Assembly (NCBI GenBank): GCA_003511465.1
Contig: DOID01000143.1
Coordinates: 505-9,288, forward strand
Length of the DNA: 8,784 nucleotides
Origin: Bacillota bacterium
GTDB taxonomy: Bacteria; Bacillota; UBA4882; UBA10575
Direction: 5' to 3'
Shown: positions 6,463 to 8,784 of the stretch, in pieces
Position numbering within the stretch: position 1 is the stretch's first letter
Layout: the number at the start of each line of letters is the position of its first letter
The notes under the pieces: generated by a model
Told to the model about the DNA's origin: nothing
Databases searched by the model: none
Seen by the model: the letters and a program-made list of their open reading frames with translations, nothing else
Position numbers and translations under genes: made by a program

Positions 6463-7428
6463 TCATCGGGGACCCCAACCTGGCAGAAAGCTTCCCCCAA
6501 AAATCAATAGGGTGTGAAGGATGATCACGATTAGGAAGTTTTTGATCGAGACGATGAAAGTCTCTTCCTTGACCTGCTTTTTAAAAAACAGATTTATGTT
6601 TTTCTGGACCGGGATCAGCGAGATCAGCAGGATCAGACTGAGAGGCGAAAGGAACCCAGCCGCAACCATCACGATCACCGAGAGATAGACCATGTAATAC
6701 AGCGCGGCGAAAAGCCATAAGGCCTTTTTATCCAAATAATAGGCAAGCGTGTACCTGTTTACTGCCACATCACGCTTAACATCGCATATATTGTTGGCCA
6801 GCATAATATTGGCGGTGAGACAGAACGGAACAACGGACAGCAAAAGGAGTCCGGCAACGGATCTGATATCCAAAATTACGGACAGCATTCCGCCTTCGAG
6901 AGCATACGAAAAAAGCCCACCTTCTGGAACATTTATATAGATCAGGATCGCCGGGATCACCACTCCGTAAAAGAAACCGGAGACTAGTTCACCATAGGGC
7001 CCGTGGGAGATGGGGACCGGGCCGTAGGAATAGATGACACCAAAAAAGAAGCACAGGACGCCTAGGAGTAAAACCAGCGGATCGGTCAGATAAACAAGAA
7101 CGAGTCCCAAACTGACACTGATCGCAAACAAGAGAAACAAGATCGCCATAGCCATATGCCGACCAAACTGGAGAGTCTGGTGGTTTTTTTTGGTATCGTT
7201 ATAATTATTGATCGTCGTTGCGGTAAGGTCGAAGCAGAACATACCAAGGAAAAACACCACTGTCTTCAGCAGGTCGATCTCATAACCGGACAATTGGAGA
7301 TAGGCAACCCCCATGAGAAACGGGAAGACGCTAGTGATTTTGGTTTTGATCTCGAAATAGTTCAGCGTCCTCTTTACAACATCCAGCCCAGTCCATTCCT
7401 GGTGCCGATTCTTCGTTACAGTCTCCAT
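6463..7428 (-). CDS. UbiA-family prenyltransferase, MenA/DmkA type
   Basis: This is a 321-residue membrane enzyme predicted to attach a polyprenyl chain to 1,4-dihydroxy-2-naphthoate, giving demethylmenaquinone. About eight to nine hydrophobic segments span the protein. The first Asp-rich site appears as N74-N75-Y76-N77-D78 followed by TKKN, and the second as N212, D216 and D220 in NNICDVKRDVAVNRYTLAYY. The latter, with its NRYTLA tail, is the MenA-like form of the UbiA signature, where magnesium and the prenyl diphosphate bind. The gene begins 27 nt after the polyprenyl synthase stop, with an AAAGGA box about 11 nt before the ATG, so the donor-chain enzyme and the transferase are probably co-expressed. 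No clear intrinsic terminator follows its stop. Another aromatic acceptor is possible, but the neighbouring gene favours quinone synthesis. Confidence 0.85.
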   Translation of the reverse strand: METVTKNRHQEWTGLDVVKRTLNYFEIKTKITSVFPFLMGVAYLQLSGYEIDLLKTVVFFLGMFCFDLTATTINNYNDTKKNHQTLQFGRHMAMAILFLLFAISVSLGLVLVYLTDPLVLLLGVLCFFFGVIYSYGPVPISHGPYGELVSGFFYGVVIPAILIYINVPEGGLFSYALEGGMLSVILDIRSVAGLLLLSVVPFCLTANIMLANNICDVKRDVAVNRYTLAYYLDKKALWLFAALYYMVYLSVIVMVAAGFLSPLSLILLISLIPVQKNINLFFKKQVKEETFIVSIKNFLIVIILHTLLIFGGSFLPGWGPR

Positions 7429-7455
7429 CGAAGTCGTTTCCTTTCGAGGCGTTAT

Positions 7456-8451
7456 CTACAGAGCAGCAGCCTTGTCCAGCAGCAGCTCAAGCTGGGTCTT
7501 TTTATTTTCAGCTTCCAGTACGGAGATAAGTTTTTTCGCCGTAGACCAGTGTTCCCCGATCTTAGACCGGGTATATTCGATCCCACCCGCCGCCAAAACA
7601 GCCGTCTTCAGCTCCTGCTCGGCTAGGCCGTTTTTAATTTTACCACGGAGTGTTTTATCGGCTTGCAACGCATAAATTAGCGGCAACGTCATTACCCCGT
7701 GACGGCAATCAGTAAGCACGGGCTTTTTTGCCTTTTTTTGCGAAGAGATGAAGTCCAAGCAGTCGTCGGCAAGCTGAAAGATCATTCCGACTTGTTTGCC
7801 GATTTCAATATAAAGATCTCCCGCTTCCGGCGGCTCATCGGAAAGCAGGAAGCCAGCGTGGAAGGATGCCTGAAACAACGCGGCCGTTTTCCCGGAGATG
7901 ATCCGGAAATACTCGCCCTCGGTAAGGTCAAGATTCCCAGTGTTACTAAATTCTCCGATCTCACCGAGGCAGATTTCCGTAAAGTATGAGGGCAGGACGC
8001 CGCCAGGCTTATCCCCATCCGTTTCCTGGGGCGGGATTGAGGAAGCAAGGTCAAAGGCAAGGCAGAACAGATAGTCTCCACAAAGAACAGCAATCTTTTG
8101 ACCAAATTTTATATGCAAAGTGTCGATGCCCCGCCGTAGATCGGCGTCGTCGATGATGTCGTCATGAACAAGCGTCGCCAGATGTAGCAGTTCGATCGCG
8201 GCGGCGGCCTTCACCGCACCATGGCTGACAAGGCCGTCACCGCCCATAGCGCAGGTGAGTAAAGCCCGGGCGCGTATACCTTTCCCGGTTGCCCTGGCCA
8301 GATGCGAAGTCTGGCGCCTGATCAACGGTGGAGCGTTTTTTAGGAGCTTTTCAACCTCAAGCTCCGTTAGACGCTGGGCTTCGTCGTATTCAAGCCTTTC
8401 CGTAGCAAGAGCGGGTGCACTATTAGATGCCAAATTTGATTTGTTAATCAT
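7456..8451 (-). CDS. Long-chain polyprenyl diphosphate synthase
   Basis: This 331-residue soluble trans-prenyltransferase condenses isopentenyl diphosphate with an allylic primer to make the side chain of a quinone. The first Asp-rich motif is at 97-108 (DDIIDDADLRRG), the second at 229-233 (DDCLD). Other conserved sites are GKGIRAR near 56-62, GKTAALF near 187-193 and TLPLIYAL near 255-262. Residues 92 and 93, just before the first motif, are small (A, T). In this family small residues there permit long products, whereas aromatic ones give short chains, so a roughly C30-C40 product is likely but not proven. Its ATG overlaps the preceding gene's end by 8 nt and has only a weak, distant GGCGG box, which indicates translational coupling. 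The first 20 residues are not obviously conserved. Confidence 0.9.
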   Translation of the reverse strand: MINKSNLASNSAPALATERLEYDEAQRLTELEVEKLLKNAPPLIRRQTSHLARATGKGIRARALLTCAMGGDGLVSHGAVKAAAAIELLHLATLVHDDIIDDADLRRGIDTLHIKFGQKIAVLCGDYLFCLAFDLASSIPPQETDGDKPGGVLPSYFTEICLGEIGEFSNTGNLDLTEGEYFRIISGKTAALFQASFHAGFLLSDEPPEAGDLYIEIGKQVGMIFQLADDCLDFISSQKKAKKPVLTDCRHGVMTLPLIYALQADKTLRGKIKNGLAEQELKTAVLAAGGIEYTRSKIGEHWSTAKKLISVLEAENKKTQLELLLDKAAAL

Positions 8452-8784
8452 GATAGATATATAACCGCCTTACCCAACCCAACCGCTTCCAACCTTTTTT
8501 CAGGAGTGGGGTAGTATAATAGTCAAGACCGAAGATGCTGCCTGCGCCCCAGAGCATGACTATGGCTGCAAAGAACATCCAGCCGCTCGACAGGTAGAGG
8601 CCTGTGGTCGTAACGAACATGGCGAGCAGTATGATCGAGAGCGCGCTAGATGGTGCCGTGAAGAGTCCCCCGATTAGCGCAAGCCCGATCAGGATCTCGG
8701 CAGTGACGATGAAGATCTGCATCGCCATCTGCATCCAGTCGTAAGGCATAATGAAGGTGTTTATAAACCAGTTCATAACGGGAA
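8444..8784 (-). CDS. DoxX-like membrane domain, probably C-terminus of a longer protein, N-terminus cut
   Basis: The frame is open to the window edge, with the visible 110 residues counted from a methionine at 8776. I read this as an internal residue, because the 8 bases upstream contain no ribosome binding site and the frame stays open. Three membrane segments are visible (about 18-38, 43-62, 66-86), with the DoxX-type stretch AEILIGLALIGGLFT and a GLDYYTTPLLKKGWKRLG tail that often closes DoxX proteins. The same kind of tail is fused to type II NADH dehydrogenases of extracellular electron transfer loci, and the following two genes are quinone synthesis genes. The best reading is therefore the C-terminal membrane anchor of an Ndh2-like NADH:quinone oxidoreductase. 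A stand-alone DoxX protein remains possible. It ends inside the start of the polyprenyl synthase. Confidence 0.6.
   Translation of the reverse strand, partial: PVMNWFINTFIMPYDWMQMAMQIFIVTAEILIGLALIGGLFTAPSSALSIILLAMFVTTTGLYLSSGWMFFAAIVMLWGAGSIFGLDYYTTPLLKKGWKRLGWVRRLYIYHD

Noticed and set aside
6432..6463. Intrinsic terminator after the UbiA gene
   Set aside because: The only local palindrome has a mismatch and little G+C, and the T-run lies 8 nt away from it. It is not a convincing terminator.
6998..7023. GGCCCG...CGGGCC inverted repeat inside the UbiA gene
   Set aside because: Only 6 bp in a locally G+C-rich coding stretch; expected by chance.
7156..7626. 156-codon plus-strand open frame across two genes
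   Set aside because: Antisense to the UbiA and polyprenyl synthase genes, both supported by catalytic motifs; no motif of its own.

Overview
All seven protein genes in this window lie on the minus strand, so transcription runs from high to low coordinates. The two edge genes are cut by the window. Two blocks are visible, separated by a 196-bp AT-rich intergenic region (6267-6462), and there are no RNA genes, insertion sequences or CRISPR arrays. The gene families (YesM/YesN-type two-component pair, CUT1 sugar ABC transporter without its own ATPase, MenA-type prenyltransferase) and the strong GGAGG-type ribosome binding sites suggest a member of the Bacillota. The sugar-binding protein has a signal peptide but no lipobox cysteine. 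That is unusual for a monoderm and hints at a two-membrane (diderm) lineage or a close relative. The genus cannot be named from this sequence alone.

Block 1 (6266 down to 1) reads as one transcription unit: a secreted family-1 sugar-binding protein, a MalF/UgpA-type permease, a MalG/UgpE-type permease, a YesM-type sensor histidine kinase with an extracellular Cache-like sensor, and a YesN-type response regulator cut before its expected AraC-type DNA-binding domain. Gaps are 1-32 nt, except for 137 nt between the binding protein and the first permease, where a 13-bp RNA stem-loop lies. Together these genes look like a carbohydrate uptake system with its own sensor and regulator, probably relying on an ATPase encoded elsewhere. 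The ligand is not determinable here.

Block 2 (8784 down to 6463) holds the membrane-domain C-terminus of a protein entering from outside the window, a long-chain polyprenyl diphosphate synthase and a UbiA/MenA-type prenyltransferase. The first two overlap by 8 bp and the third follows after 27 bp, so they form an operon for a (demethyl)menaquinone-type quinone. The combination resembles the Ndh2-DmkB-DmkA part of the flavin-based extracellular electron transfer locus known from Listeria and other Bacillota. This is an inference, because the flavin-handling genes and the NADH dehydrogenase catalytic part are not in the window. Hand-counted sample lines give about 50-63% G+C in block 2 and about 37-42% in block 1.

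The most interesting non-coding structures are a perfect 14-bp inverted repeat at the 3' end of the kinase gene just before the regulator's ribosome binding site, the stem-loop between binding protein and permeases, and a pair of 16-bp near-identical direct repeats 32 bp apart upstream of the sugar operon. I did not find convincing evidence for an entirely new biological system.
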